NCBI RefSeq assembly: GCF_037975245.1
Contig: NC_092576.1
Coordinates: forward strand, 42,381,111-42,445,110
DNA: 64,000 nt
Direction of reading: 5' to 3'
Source: Apostichopus japonicus
Taxonomy: Eukaryota; Echinodermata; Holothuroidea; Aspidochirotida; Stichopodidae
Part shown: positions 43,401 to 53,689 of the stretch, piece after piece
Position numbering within the stretch: position 1 is the stretch's first letter
How the letters are laid out: every line of letters starts with the position of its first letter
Translations under genes and position numbers: made by a program
The notes under the pieces: generated by a model
The model's database searches: none
Seen by the model: the letters and a program-made list of their open reading frames with translations, nothing else
Told to the model about the DNA's origin: nothing

Positions 43401-46400
43401 CACTGTTATGATAAGGTCACCAGGAGTGGTCTATTTCATTCCAGCTGAATTTTAAAAAGTACTGACTTAAACTGTTCTCCATCTACTGACAATCAAGGAG
43501 AGGGTGGGGGGTGGGCTGGTGGAGGGCATCACTGGCCATTACTCCCAGCCTCTCCCCCTCCTTGGACACAACACTGTTATAATACAGTAACCTACTTGAC
43601 CCAAATACCCTGTTCCAGATTGCCAAAAAAAATATGTAATACATCACCAACCTACTACATTTTCTAATCTGAAGGATTTGGTCACAAATGATGATTCCCA
43701 GACAGATGGTAATCTATCAGTAAATGTCATGCCTCGCGAATCCTTACCAAAAATAGAAATATAAAAAAAAATATTATAGAAATCTTGTGCCAGCTGATCT
43801 GTAAACAGAATGAGCTGTTTATCAAAGGCCTTTCCATTCTGTTGGCAGAAAGTGTCAATTTACTCCGACTTTTTTTGTCCAAGTCTTACTATGTGCTCGG
43901 CTGTAATAAACAAAGTTTAAGTATGTTTGCAGCTGAACGGAGACTAAAAATTTCCATCATGTTTATATTTTTTTTCTTTTCACTGGTGACAGGTTTTTGA
44001 AATTCCATATTCAGAGAAAGAAATATAAAATGCTCACCCAGTTCTTTTTGCAGGGAGGAGTTATGGCACGTTGAAAGATTTATTGTTGTCAGATGAGATT
44101 TTTCATTGGAAAATTTTACAAAGTCCATATTCTTGCATCAAAACTTGAAATAATTTGCCCCCACTCCCACAAAGGAGGATTATATCAAGAAGTTGTTTAC
44201 AAAGTGCATATTCTTGCATCAACACCTGAAATAATTTGCCCCCACCCCCCTCCCACAAAGGATGAATATATTAAGATGTTTACAAAGTGCATATTTTGGC
44301 ATCAAAACCTGAAATCCCCTCCCCCCCCCAAAAAAAAAAATTAGTATATTAGGATTGATTTTTAAAATTTGCATATTCTTGCATCAGAACCTGAAATCCC
44401 CCCCCCCTCAAAATAAAAGGTTTAGTATAATAGGTAAGTGTTTACAAATTGCATATTCTTGCATCAGAACCTGATAGAAAATTTCCATCCTTTCCCCCCC
44501 CCCCTCCCCCGGAAAGAAAAGGATGAAATTATTAAGAAGTGGATAAACAACATACTGGAGTATCTACCAGTAAAACATGTTTGATGTTCAAAGAGACCTT
44601 GTGAAGGTTATCAGCATTATATATGAACCGCCTGACTTGTATAGACCTTGCAGATAGCAGGGTACGACAATATTTTAACGACTTTTCTACCGACAGTCAT
44701 CGGTGAAATCCTTAGTTAACGTTCAGCCGTGAAAGTTTCCAACGTAAAACAAAAATATTCGCTTTAAATCCATAAAAGTGTTCTTAATGTGTTGTAAACA
44801 AGCGCTGCCCTTTCCTGGTTCAAAGACAGTCACCGGCCTCTAACAATTAGAAATGTGATATGTGAACGTATATGAAATGAAGGATGCATCATTTGGAACA
44901 AAGATAAGGGCAGCATTTTCACCACTTTTGAGCAATGTTTCAAATAGACCTACAGTATTTTGGGGTTTTCATATACTGTTAGAGCAACACTGTGTCACGT
45001 TACTCAAACTAAAAAAAAAATTGAAAAAAAAAAATTAGAAAAAAAAAATTAAAAAAAAAAAAATTAGAGGGATGACATAACAGTTACAGTAATTCTATAG
45101 GTTCCTACAATACAATCACAAATTAAGTTGACTATTTTAATTAGTGCTTAAATATATAAGGATTGTTTTTTATTCTTCATTGAAAAATACAGTTTATTGG
45201 TTTCTTTTCTCGTAGTTCCAACTTGGCTCAGTTCGCCTGCAACCAGCAGACGACCCTTCAGAGCACATGAGGGAGCTACTCCAGCACAGCATAGAGGAGG
45301 TCGCTGCCTCTCAGAAGAAGATGAAACACTTGGAATGTGAACAAGACAGGCTGTCCAGTGAGAGGGCACAGGCATTAAAGGTTTGGGCCAACCCCCCCCC
45401 CCATCCTCCCTCCACCCTCTTCCCATCTGTGGTATTCATAAAGTGTAATATAACAAATTTGTTCAACTTCAGCAGTGACTATGGTGAGGGAAGAGATATA
45501 AATTCATCGTTTTAAATTTCCAGTTGGCACCTCAGAAATTGATAGTATTTGTCACTGTGATGTTAGCCATCGCAAATATTAAAATGGCGGTCGGATCATG
45601 ATTGATTTGGCTCCATTTTGGCTGTTTGTCATATCTTGGGATCTCCACGCGCAATCCTCTCAGGCATGATGGGAAGTCATGCTGTAGTCATGGTAACGAT
45701 AACATACTGCAATCTCTTACTTGAACAGTGTGCACAAAATTTCACTAATTTTTCACCAAATTTTGACAAACAATTTGATTTTCTAGAGTACACTTTTTGT
45801 TCTAATTTAGTGCTGTGGCCGAGTGGCTAAAGGCAGTGGCATTTGAAGCAATGAGGTTTAGTAATCGGGAGGTTCCAGGTTCGATACCCGGCCGGGTCAA
45901 AGTAAGGTGGGTTTTTCATCCAAGAGCAATCTACAGTTTTTCCCATCTGAAATGACTTTCTAAATTGAAAAAAGATTCCAAATTTGAGTTAAAATGTTGA
46001 ATTGGCAGCCACCCGACGTGTAAGTTGTAATCCATAAGCCCTTGCGGGTTTCTCCCACATTTGTGGTCGCTTAGGCGTTGTAAACAAAATTGCCGATTAT
46101 TATTAGTATTATCATAATTGTTATTAATTTGAAACTGTGGAAGTTAAAGTTAATTGTTTAGCAATTTCTTCAAGAGTATGAACCAAACCCTGATCCCCAC
46201 TGTAAGTTATTCTAATCTTTGTTGGATACAGTTAATATGTTTGTGCAACATCATAAAAAATAAGATACTACTACTACTACTAATACTACTACTAATAATA
46301 CTAATACTTCTAATTATAATAGTAATAATAATATTAATAATAAAAATAATAATGAACATTTTTACCAGACAAGGAATAAGACAAAAGGTCAAAGTCAATA

Positions 46401-49400
46401 AGAAGTCGGAAACAGACAAGTTTTCATAGTTAATTTGAAGCCTGACCCAAGAGAAGGATAGAGTTTGAGCCTTCAGGTGATTTGTTACAAAGATGCACGG
46501 GCATAGCAGACGCAAAGCTACGTTTTCTGGTAACATCTTTATCGCCATCAACTGTGATAGTCATTAAGCCATATTTCTGTCAACTTTTTCCTTTTTTTCC
46601 TTCTGTTTCTATCAAGAGGTTGGAAAAATGTGTTGAGATGAAAGAAGAACAAGACAAGAATCTTTATTCCAAGGTAAATTTGGAGAAAAAAAATCGTTGA
46701 ATAAAATTTCGGAAAATTATTTGTAAGTATGCATGGTAGTATGATGCTAAAAACTTGTTGCTGAAAACTCAACAGATTTTAAGGTCGGTGGTACCTACCT
46801 CATGCATATTGTTGACAAATGTTTTCCAGAAGAGTGTTTTAGTTTTATTTCACTTTGGTTTTGAGATTTAACTTTTTCGAAAGGTTGACTTCTAGGCATC
46901 TAGAATTCTTTGAAGACAGGTTTCAGAAAAAAGTAAATATTTGTCTAATAAAATGTGTCTCTCTGAAAAGGGAGAAACGTTTTGTGCATATAAAAAAAAT
47001 TAATTGTGGGGATTTAACTGATGGTTTTTTTTATTATGATTGAAAATGTCTGGAAAAAAAGTTTTTTTTTTTTTTTTTGGTCATGGTTGTTTCATCCTTA
47101 ACAATTGATATATTTGATATGGTTCCTTAGAGCAAGGAATAGAAAAAGTTGACTTTAGTGATCATTTCCTTAAAGGCGAAACAAAGTCTGAGATTAAAAG
47201 ACAATAGCCTAACACAGATAATATTAGGCTAATACAGAGAAAAACGTCAAGCCAACTTACTTTTACACACAGAGAATGTCTAACGACAGCTTGTTCAGTT
47301 ATTGAGATCACCAGGTACGTACGTGTTTTACCGCTAGGGACCACGAAAAACAAATGTGCGGCAAACAGGCAATAAGCTATGGACATGTACATTTCTAAGG
47401 TCATTCCTTACTAAGTGTATCCTATATGATAATACCATCCACTGGACTGTTGCCAGATAAAATAATTTTATTGCACCAAAATGTTAATCTAAATTATAAC
47501 AAAGAAAACTAAAAAACCTGCTCTTTTCTTCTTCTAAATTTGGAGCAACTATTACTGAAATTATGTCAAATATTTTTTTAATTTTTATTTTTAATCCAAC
47601 AGTTTCTACCATCATTTATGAGTTGAACCTGCTTAGCCCTCCCTTGGTTTATAACCGGGAAAAAATGGTAATTTTCCGGGTATCATGTGATCCACAAAGT
47701 AACCAAAGCTGTTTCCTTATCTTACTCCTGAAGATTAGGAATACAGCTTTGGTTATTTCATAGATCATGTGATACCCGGTAAATCACCGTTTTTGTTTTC
47801 CAGGTATAAACCAAGCGAGGGCTAACCACGTTGAAATGATGAATGTATTCCTTTGATACCTTCGTATTTACTTGAACAATAACGATAATTGTTTTCCTTA
47901 ATTTTCTGGCAGTTTTGTGTGGTTTTGAACGAGAAGAAGTCCAAGATCAGGAAGCTACAGGAGAACAGATTAGATTCAGGTAAAAAACCTCAGTTTGATA
48001 GATTTCTTGAGGTTTAATTTCAGAAAGCAACAAAGCTATATTCATACCAAACGTAATGATTTATAAAAATTAAAATTCTGTACTGGTGCTGTGGCTGATT
48101 GGATAAAGGTGGTGGCATTAGAAGCAATGAGGCTTAGCAATCGGGAGGTTTGGGGTTCGATTCCCGGCCGGGTCATACTAAGGTGGGGTTTTTTATCCAA
48201 GAGCGTTATTAAATTAAATATTGTTAAATTAGCTTAATATATATATAATAACATAATATTAATAATATATGATAATATAATATATCATAATAATAATATA
48301 ATAATATATCATAATAATAATATAATAATATACAATATAATATATAGGAGTGTTCAAGAAAGCTATTCAGTGTTTCCATCATATATTCCACAAAGGACAA
48401 TCGTGGCAATGTATTTTATTTGACATTTACATAATTCAAATTTAAAAATTGCAAAAAGAAAGTTTCGACACAGAATTACAGAATTCAGATTGTAAGGTAG
48501 ATTATGATTCTTGAAATCTCTGGTATGTTTCCACCGTTTGTGGAAATATGCATGCGGTGGTAAGCATATAACCGGAGAAATTCGAACTAATCATTGAATG
48601 TACTATGAAAAGTGTACTTTTATTGTAATAGTTTAGCAGGATTTAGCCAGTTGGTCTATTGAAATATTGAGGCAGAAAAAAAAGACTCCTGCACCAACTG
48701 TAGCATTGAGTATATTAGTGAAAGAGTCTTCACCCTGCTTGTCCCCCTACCAACCCCCCATCCGCACCCAAGTGCAATAGCACCAGTGGTTTACACATGT
48801 TATTCTGGTACCCTTTAAGTAAGTGGGAAGAACCTGGTGATTCATTCTTGGTGGTACTATACTCATGAGAAATGCAGGTGAATTAATCAACTTAAAATGC
48901 ATTTAAAGAAACTTTTGACAATCCCTCGCTTTCATGCCTCTCTTATGTACATTCCTCTTCATTTACCCCACCCATACACCCTCCCATACACCCAACCAAT
49001 GCACCCCACCCATACACCCCACCCATACACCCCTCCCATACACCCCTCCCATGCACCCCACCCATGCACCACTCCCATGCACCCCACCCATGCACCCCAC
49101 CCATGCACCCCACCCATGCACCCCACCCATGCACCCCTCCAATATACCCCTCCCATATACCCCTCCCATACACCCCTCCGATACCCCTCCCATACACCCC
49201 ACCCATGCACCTCACCCATGCACCCCACCCATACCCCTGCCATACACCCAACCAATGCACCCCACCCATACACCCCACCCATACACCCCTCCCATACACC
49301 CCTCCCATGCACCCCACCCATGCACCCCTCCCATGCACCCCACCCATGCACCCCTCCCATACACCCCTCCCACACACCCCACCTATACACCCCTCCCATT

Positions 49401-52400
49401 CACCCCTCCCATGCACCCCACCCATGCACCCCACCCATGCACCCCACCCATGCACCCCACCTATACACCCCTCCATACACCCCTCCCATACACCCCTCCC
49501 ATACACCCCTCCCAGGCACCCCTCCCACACACCCCACCTATACACCCCTCCCATACACCCCTACCATGCACCCCACCCATATACCCCTCCCATACACCCG
49601 TCAGGCTGAACCTTGGTTCTACAGTATTTTCTCTGGCTAATTCCCGGTGAGTCCATGGATGGGATTTTCTAGTTTATTTGTCATGAGAAACCGAATCTAG
49701 TTCAAAGTATCCATTTCTGAAAACTATTTATTTGTTTATTGAATAATTATGATTATAGAGATTAATTTTTGAAATGCTTTTGTGCCTTTCATCTAGATTC
49801 TGTGGATAAAGTTGAGCCTGCATCAGTGAAGAGCGAAGATGACGACTCTGTCAGGGGGTCAGAGGAAATGGAGGCAGCAGATGGTGATGGTGGTGATGAT
49901 GATGATGTTGGTACGGATGAGGAGAATGAGAAGAACACAGTGAGATATTAATCGTCCTATTTTCTACATGTTTATAATTAATGGTGGGATAATCAGGCAT
50001 GAGCTTTTTCCGCGAATTCGCGGAAAATCTGTGGTTTCTACCTCGGGGAAAAAAATATTATCCTAACACATTGTAGCATATGCAAACTGGAGCCTATACC
50101 GCAATTTTTGCAAAGTTACATGATTTTTTGTTTTACTCCAGGCTCATCCCTGGATAATAGTCAATCTTTACTGTTCTTAAATTTGTTATAAATTTCAAAC
50201 ATACTTAATTTTGGGAGACCATTCATTGGCTGTTCTCTGATGATTGGAACCATTATTTAGTATTAAGTAATATGTTGCAGACAATGGGTTGTAACCAACT
50301 AAATTTTCTCACATTATCTTTATAAGTAGCTCCACCTTACCCCATCCTTCCCTCACCCCACCCTCATCTCACCCTCACCTCATCCCACCCTCACCCCATT
50401 CCACCCTCACCTTAACAAAATAAAAAAGAAAACATATGCTAGCAAATTTGACTCATTACTTGGGCTTTACTTTGAAATTAGAAATGCCACAAAACTTTTG
50501 TCAACCCTCCTCCACACCTCCCCCCCCCCCCCCCCGGCCAGCCTTATTAAATGCTTTTCATTCTCTACCCTCTTTTCCTTTTGAAAACACATACTCCTAC
50601 CAACCATTTCCTTTGCATGAATGATATTACCCCCCCCTCCCTCCCCCTCCCCCAGCCCCAAGTTAGCATCATATCAGAATGCCATGATGATGTTACATCT
50701 ACCTGAAGCCTGCCTGCTCTGAGGGTTTTAGTGTTTACTTGTGCTCCTGCAGGTATCCAAGGGGAGGAAGATGAAGAGACGACTCAAAGACGAAGATGAA
50801 GATAACTCGCTCATCCTGGATGAGGAAGAGGAGGAAAAACCATCCACATCCCATGGTAGGAGGTGAGCTACCAATTTCTTTTCCAAAATCACATTAAAAA
50901 AAATAAAAAAAGAAGTCTAAAATACCAAGTTTCCATTAAAACGGATGTTAAACAACATTGCTGTAAGATGTCTGCAATTTTTCATAAAAACTACATTCTA
51001 ATTGTATTTTGCATCTGGCAACAAAATATTTACTTATGTTTATCATTGCAATTATTCAAAAGGAAAAAAAGGCTTTGACTTCTTTTACAAATTATGTGCA
51101 AATCATTTATATGCCTTAAAAGACAATATATTTTTTTAGAAACAAGTTTGTCGGTGATTAAATTGTAAATGACGAGAATATTAACATGGAGGAAAACTTT
51201 CCAAATATGTCACGTTTTCCAAAAAACACAGACAACCCACTCTGTTCCGCTTCCTGAGGGAAGGTTTTATTAGGAAGGTTGTATATGCTAAAACTAGTTT
51301 ACATTCATTGAACCATATCTAGAGTTACTTCACAAGAAACTGGGGGAGAGGGGGAAGAAAGGGGCAGTGGGGGGTTCAACTAAAAGTGTAGAATAATTTT
51401 CACTTCCATATAAGTGTAAAAAATTGTCTGCCACCAGAAGATTCCAATAAAGTTACCACTCTGGGGTTATTTATGGTTTATTTCACCATGCAAAAGGGGC
51501 AACCACAACTTCCATATATCAGAGAACAATTTTTGAGCTCCTTTGAAGTACAATTCTTGGTTGCAGCTACAAGAATCATACTAGGAGATTTATAAAATCA
51601 TTGACCCTCTTCGAACAATTTCCTCTTCTGCAATAGAAGTATAACATCATGTAAAGTTTGTGTAATATTCAAGGGAAGGGTTGGTATTGTACCCTAGCGC
51701 CAATCTCAGGTTTGTAAACCAAACGTCGGTTGTCTTGCTTTTACATTGGATTGCTAGTCAGCCAAAAAAAAAAAAATTGGAAAAATTGTTTCTGGTGGAA
51801 TCTAACCAATAACTTCCTGTTTTGTGCAGTGATTTGGTCACCCAAACTTTTGTAAATGTGTGCATGCTGTTTTGCTAACATTCAGTCAATGTTTCACCAA
51901 GTGAAAAAAGGTTGGATTCTAGAATACTTTAATTAACCAGCAAGAAAAATGAGAGAAAAAATATATGACATTATATCAATAGTTTCAAATATTATTTATG
52001 TTGTTGGCGTTTATGATCAATACTGCAGAGAAACAATATGTTATCAATGCAGTCATGAATCAACAGAGATTTAATCATTTGTTATCTGAAATTGTCCGTC
52101 TCGCTAAAAGATTTTCTATAATGGTTTACCAAGCAAATCCTTTTTGAACTTCTTCTTTGTCAGGCGTAAGAGAAAACCAGCACACAAACCGGCTGTATCG
52201 ACCAGCAAACCATCGATTCCAAGGGTTCCAAGCACACCGAAGAATGGAAGGTTAGTAGATAGAGATGGTATGTGTGGAAGATATTAAACAGTTGAGAGTA
52301 AAGGGGAACTTAACATTGTATATGTAAGACAGGTAGCAGATGATACTCAGAGTAAAGGGGTACTTTACATTGTATATGTAGGACAGGTGATACATGGTAC

Positions 52401-53604
52401 CCAGAGTAAAGGGGTAATTTACATTGTATATGTAGGACAGGTGTTAGATGGTACCCAGAGTAAAGGGGTACTTTACATTGTATATGTAGGACAGGGGATA
52501 GATGGTACCCAGAGTAAAGGGGTACTTTACATTGTATATGTAAGACAGGTGATAGATTGTACCCAGAGTAAAGGGGTAATTTACATTGTATATGTAGGAC
52601 AGGTGTTAGATGGTACCCAGAGTAAAGGAGTACTTTACATTGTACATGTAGGACAGGTGATAGATTGTACCCAGAGTAAAGGGGTACTTTACATTGTATA
52701 TGTAGGACAGGTTATAGATGTTACCCAGAGTAAAGGGGTACTTCACATTGTATATGTAGGACAGGTGATAGATGTTACCCAGAGTAAAGGGGTACTTTAC
52801 ATTGTATATGTAGGACAGGTGATAGATGGTACCCAGAGTAAAGGAGTACTTTACATTGTATATGTAGGACAGGTTATAGATGTTACCCAGAGTAAAGGGG
52901 TACTTTACATTGTATATGTAGGACAGGTGATAGATTGTACCCAGAGTAAAGGGGTACTTTACATTGTATATGTAGGACAGGTTATAGATGTTACCCAGAG
53001 TAAAGGGGTACTTTACATTGTATATGTAGGACAGGTGATAGATTGTACCCAGAGTAAAGGAGTACTTTACATTGTATATGTAAGACAGGTGATAGATGTT
53101 ACCCAGAGTAAAGGGGTACTTTACATTGTATATGTAGGACAGGGGATAGATGGTACCCAAGTGGACTCATTTTGACAATCATGACACATTATGTATGCCA
53201 ACTAAGTAAGAGATTGACATTGCATGGGATGAAAACAAGCAAAATTCCTACAACACTACAGATGGTTCCACAGTTATGATAACGATACAATAACCTTTCC
53301 TAAAGACTGCTTCTGCTATATGCTTATGTATTTAAATTCAGGTCAATTAGGGCTTCACGGAGTAACATCTTCAAGGTTCATATTTTTTTTTTTTTTTTTT
53401 TCGTTCTCAAGCATATCTGCTTCATTCTCTACACCTCAAAACATTAATTTTTTTGTTTTTGTCTTTTCTCGCCCTAGCGCACCAAGTTCATTGACCACGA
53501 GAAGCGGGAGGACAGCATCACTGAGGAAGACACCGTCGTCAGGTACAACGAGGAGAGGAAGGAGCGGCGAGCAGGACGCGAGCGATTTATTTGATGAAAT
53601 GTAG
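37353..53604 (+). CDS. XRCC4: XRCC4, DNA ligase IV partner in end joining (complete, 10 coding exons)
   Basis: The coding sequence is join(37353..37497, 39593..39717, 41723..41791, 45216..45380, 46617..46673, 47913..47979, 49797..49939, 50753..50862, 52164..52250, 53478..53604), 364 codons plus stop. All phases join. Residues 1 to about 118 form the globular head: LTDAINAWSG (38-47) matches the family's conserved L-T-D-x3-A-W-x-G, and FQLGSVRL (114-121) the last head strand. About 120-209 is the coiled-coil stalk, with LEKCVEM (170-176) and FCVVLNEKKSKIRKL (188-202) corresponding to the ligase-IV-binding part. The tail is acidic, with basic clusters KGRKMKRRLK (260-269) and GRRRKRKP (292-299), likely nuclear localisation signals. 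It ends SDLFDEM, like the C-terminal tip of vertebrate XRCC4. The protein acts in the nucleus as a dimer that stabilises ligase IV and bridges ends with XLF. Human XRCC4 is 336 aa. No coding defect is visible. Confidence 0.95.
37498..39592 (+). other. XRCC4 intron 1
   Basis: A 2.1-kb intron from GTAAGT to TTCTGCAG. It contains a poly-A run near 38370 and no recognised gene or bounded element. Confidence 0.8.
39593..39717 (+). CDS. XRCC4: XRCC4 exon 2
   Basis: Acceptor TTCTGCAG, donor GTTAGT. It encodes residues 49-90, including KEIKEDLSKFIEESKEAL, which corresponds to the helical insert of the head, and SNLVFGYQ. The phase is 0 at its end. Confidence 0.92.
39722..40970. repeat. 93/90-bp polypyrimidine minisatellite in XRCC4 intron 2
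   Basis: The unit begins CTTCCATCACCC and contains CCATCCTTGCCCTCCCTTCC and TGCCCACTCCTCCCCTGCCC. Starts at 39741, 39834, 39927 and 40017 show 93- and 90-bp units, and about thirteen copies follow with more decay. Unit length divisible by three keeps frames of up to 447 codons open on both strands; these are not genes. The array starts within 5 bp of the exon 2 donor site. Confidence 0.95.
41723..41791 (+). CDS. XRCC4: XRCC4 exon 3
   Basis: 23 codons (VKSLRDGCKELAWKRVMQDE, then NIK), acceptor TTTTGTCAG, donor GTACAT. It aligns with the last strands of the head before FQLGS and starts and ends in phase 0. Confidence 0.9.
41860..42310. repeat. Degenerate minisatellite, about 60-bp spacing, XRCC4 intron 3
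   Basis: Blocks like GATGTTAAAGGGTTGGT plus ATTCATCTT recur about seven times with heavy divergence. Confidence 0.6.
43230..43600. repeat. Direct duplication of about 180 bp, XRCC4 intron 3
   Basis: Two diverged copies share TCTACTGACAATCAAGGAG-like, GGTGGGGG, ACATCACTGGCCAT and ACACTGTTATAATA-like blocks (first about 43260-43420, second about 43440-43590). Confidence 0.7.
44105..44520. repeat. Tandem repeat of about 85-100 bp x 5, XRCC4 intron 3
   Basis: TTTACAAAGTGCATATTCTT plus GCATCAAAACCTGAAAT and a C-run recur near 44117, 44200, 44279, 44365 and 44449. Confidence 0.85.
45216..45380 (+). CDS. XRCC4: XRCC4 exon 4 (head end and stalk start)
   Basis: 55 codons from acceptor TTCTCGTAG to donor GTTTGG (weak but GT). 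It encodes FQLGSVRLQPADDPSEHMRE, then LLQHSIEEVAASQKKMKHLE and onward, entering the coiled coil. A first-pass start at the internal ATG would miss the conserved FQLGS. Confidence 0.92.
45810..46130 (+). mobile_element. tRNA(Ser)-like SINE, full-length copy, XRCC4 intron 4
   Basis: The head has A box TGGCCGAGTGG (about 45815) and B box GGTTCGATACC (about 45879), a class II variable arm, and a TTTGAAG loop like tRNA-Ser(UGA). The body includes GGTGGGTTTTTCATCCAAGA and ends in TTGCCGATTATTATTAGTA repeats. A 5' copy of the same family is at 48086. It is not called as a working tRNA because the acceptor ends do not pair. Confidence 0.85.
46617..46673 (+). CDS. XRCC4: XRCC4 exon 5
   Basis: 19 codons (RLEKCVEMKEEQDKNLYSK), acceptor TTTCTATCAAG, donor GTAAAT, phase 0 at both ends. 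It matches the stalk segment just before the ligase-IV-binding helix. Confidence 0.92.
47630..47828. mobile_element. Foldback (palindromic) MITE of about 200 bp, XRCC4 intron 5
   Basis: The whole segment is a near-palindrome. Left arm blocks GCTTAGCCCTCCCTTGGTTT, CGGGTATCATGTGATC and AACCAAAGCTGT reappear as reverse complements in the right arm (ACAGCTTTGGTT, GATCATGTGATACCCGG, AAACCAAGCGAGGGCTAACC), with little or no spacer. Flanking target duplication is unclear (GTTGAA on both sides, offset). Confidence 0.85.
47913..47979 (+). CDS. XRCC4: XRCC4 exon 6 (ligase-IV-binding stalk)
   Basis: 22 codons plus one base, acceptor TTTTCTGGCAG, donor GTAAAA. FCVVLNEKKSKIRKL is the most conserved stretch of the protein and lies where vertebrate XRCC4 contacts the ligase IV BRCT linker. 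Confidence 0.95.
48086..48212 (+). mobile_element. tRNA(Ser)-like SINE, 5' head copy, XRCC4 intron 6
   Basis: GGTGCTGTGGCTGATTGGAT through B box GGTTCGATTCC and GGTGGGGTTTTTTATCCAAG is colinear with 45810-45935. It then breaks into an AT-rich run, so the 3' body is missing or replaced. Confidence 0.82.
48213..48345. repeat. AT-rich (ATAATA)n run
   Basis: Irregular ATAAT and ATATA repeats directly follow the truncated SINE head. Confidence 0.8.
48960..49605. repeat. 13-bp CACCC minisatellite, XRCC4 intron 6
   Basis: The unit ATGCACCCCACCC or ATACACCCCTCCC is repeated about fifty times over 645 bp. Three units make 39 bp, so frames rich in His, Pro and Thr stay open in several frames on both strands; they are artefacts. 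The minus strand is G-rich (GGGTGGGGTGCAT). Confidence 0.95.
49797..49939 (+). CDS. XRCC4: XRCC4 exon 7 (acidic tail)
   Basis: Acceptor TTTCATCTAG, donor GTGAGA. It encodes residues 210-257, DSVDKVEPASVKSEDDDSVR then an Asp/Glu/Gly run. Reading through the donor reaches TAA after a few codons, which is why splicing rather than termination is called: exons 8-10 restore the conserved C-terminus. Confidence 0.88.
49994..50152. mobile_element. Small MITE with perfect 22-bp internal palindrome, XRCC4 intron 7
   Basis: The ends CAGGCATGAGC and, on the other strand, CAGGGATGAGC match at 10 of 11 bases. The flanking sequence GATAAT is present on both outer sides. A perfect 22-bp palindrome centred on CCGCGAATTCGCGG lies at 50006-50027. 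At 159 bp it is non-coding. Confidence 0.65.
50753..50862 (+). CDS. XRCC4: XRCC4 exon 8
   Basis: 36 codons plus two bases, acceptor TCCTGCAG. Of the possible donors, GTGAGC at 50863 is the one that keeps frame with exon 9 and rebuilds GRRRKRKP. It encodes KGRKMKRRLK and an acidic EEEEE run. Confidence 0.88.
50863..52163 (+). other. XRCC4 intron 8
   Basis: A 1.3-kb AT-rich intron from GTGAGC to TTTGTCAG. No repeats with clear boundaries and no RNA gene were found. Confidence 0.75.
52164..52250 (+). CDS. XRCC4: XRCC4 exon 9
   Basis: Acceptor TTCTTTGTCAG, donor GTTAGT. It completes the split Arg and encodes RKRKPAHKPAVSTSKPSIPR, then VPSTPKNG, a basic Ser/Pro-rich tail with a likely nuclear localisation signal. 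Confidence 0.88.
52300..53165. repeat. 54-bp minisatellite, about 16 copies, XRCC4 intron 9
   Basis: The unit ACCCAGAGTAAAGGGGTACT plus TTACATTGTATATGTAGGAC plus AGGTGATAGATGGT repeats every 54 bp (for example 52399, 52453). 54 is 18 codons, so a 262-codon frame (plus) and a 184-codon frame (minus) stay open; both are artefacts. Units are highly similar, which points to recent expansion. Confidence 0.95.
53478..53604 (+). CDS. XRCC4: XRCC4 exon 10 (terminal)
   Basis: Acceptor CTCGCCCTAG. It completes the split Ser and encodes a Ser/Thr/Arg-rich tail (TRSGRTASLRKTPSS) ending DASDLFDEM then TAG. The DLFDE-type end is conserved in XRCC4. Confidence 0.92.
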
Positions 53605-53689
53605 AGTGATGGAGAGAGAGCAAAAATAGGGAAAAGAACTCATAGGTGGACAATTGGTAATTCAGAATAATACTGAAGATCCACTGTGA

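Noticed and set aside
45810-45900. Possible tRNA-Ser gene
   Set aside because: Acceptor stem does not pair and the same head recurs at 48086 with the same SINE body.
48897-49650. His/Pro/Thr-rich frames up to 247 codons
   Set aside because: Artefacts of the 13-bp CACCC array, open in several frames at once.
52387-53175. 262-codon repeat protein (and 184 codons in reverse)
   Set aside because: The 54-bp unit is a multiple of three and lacks stops. It lies inside XRCC4 intron 9 between two supported exons, and both strands are open.
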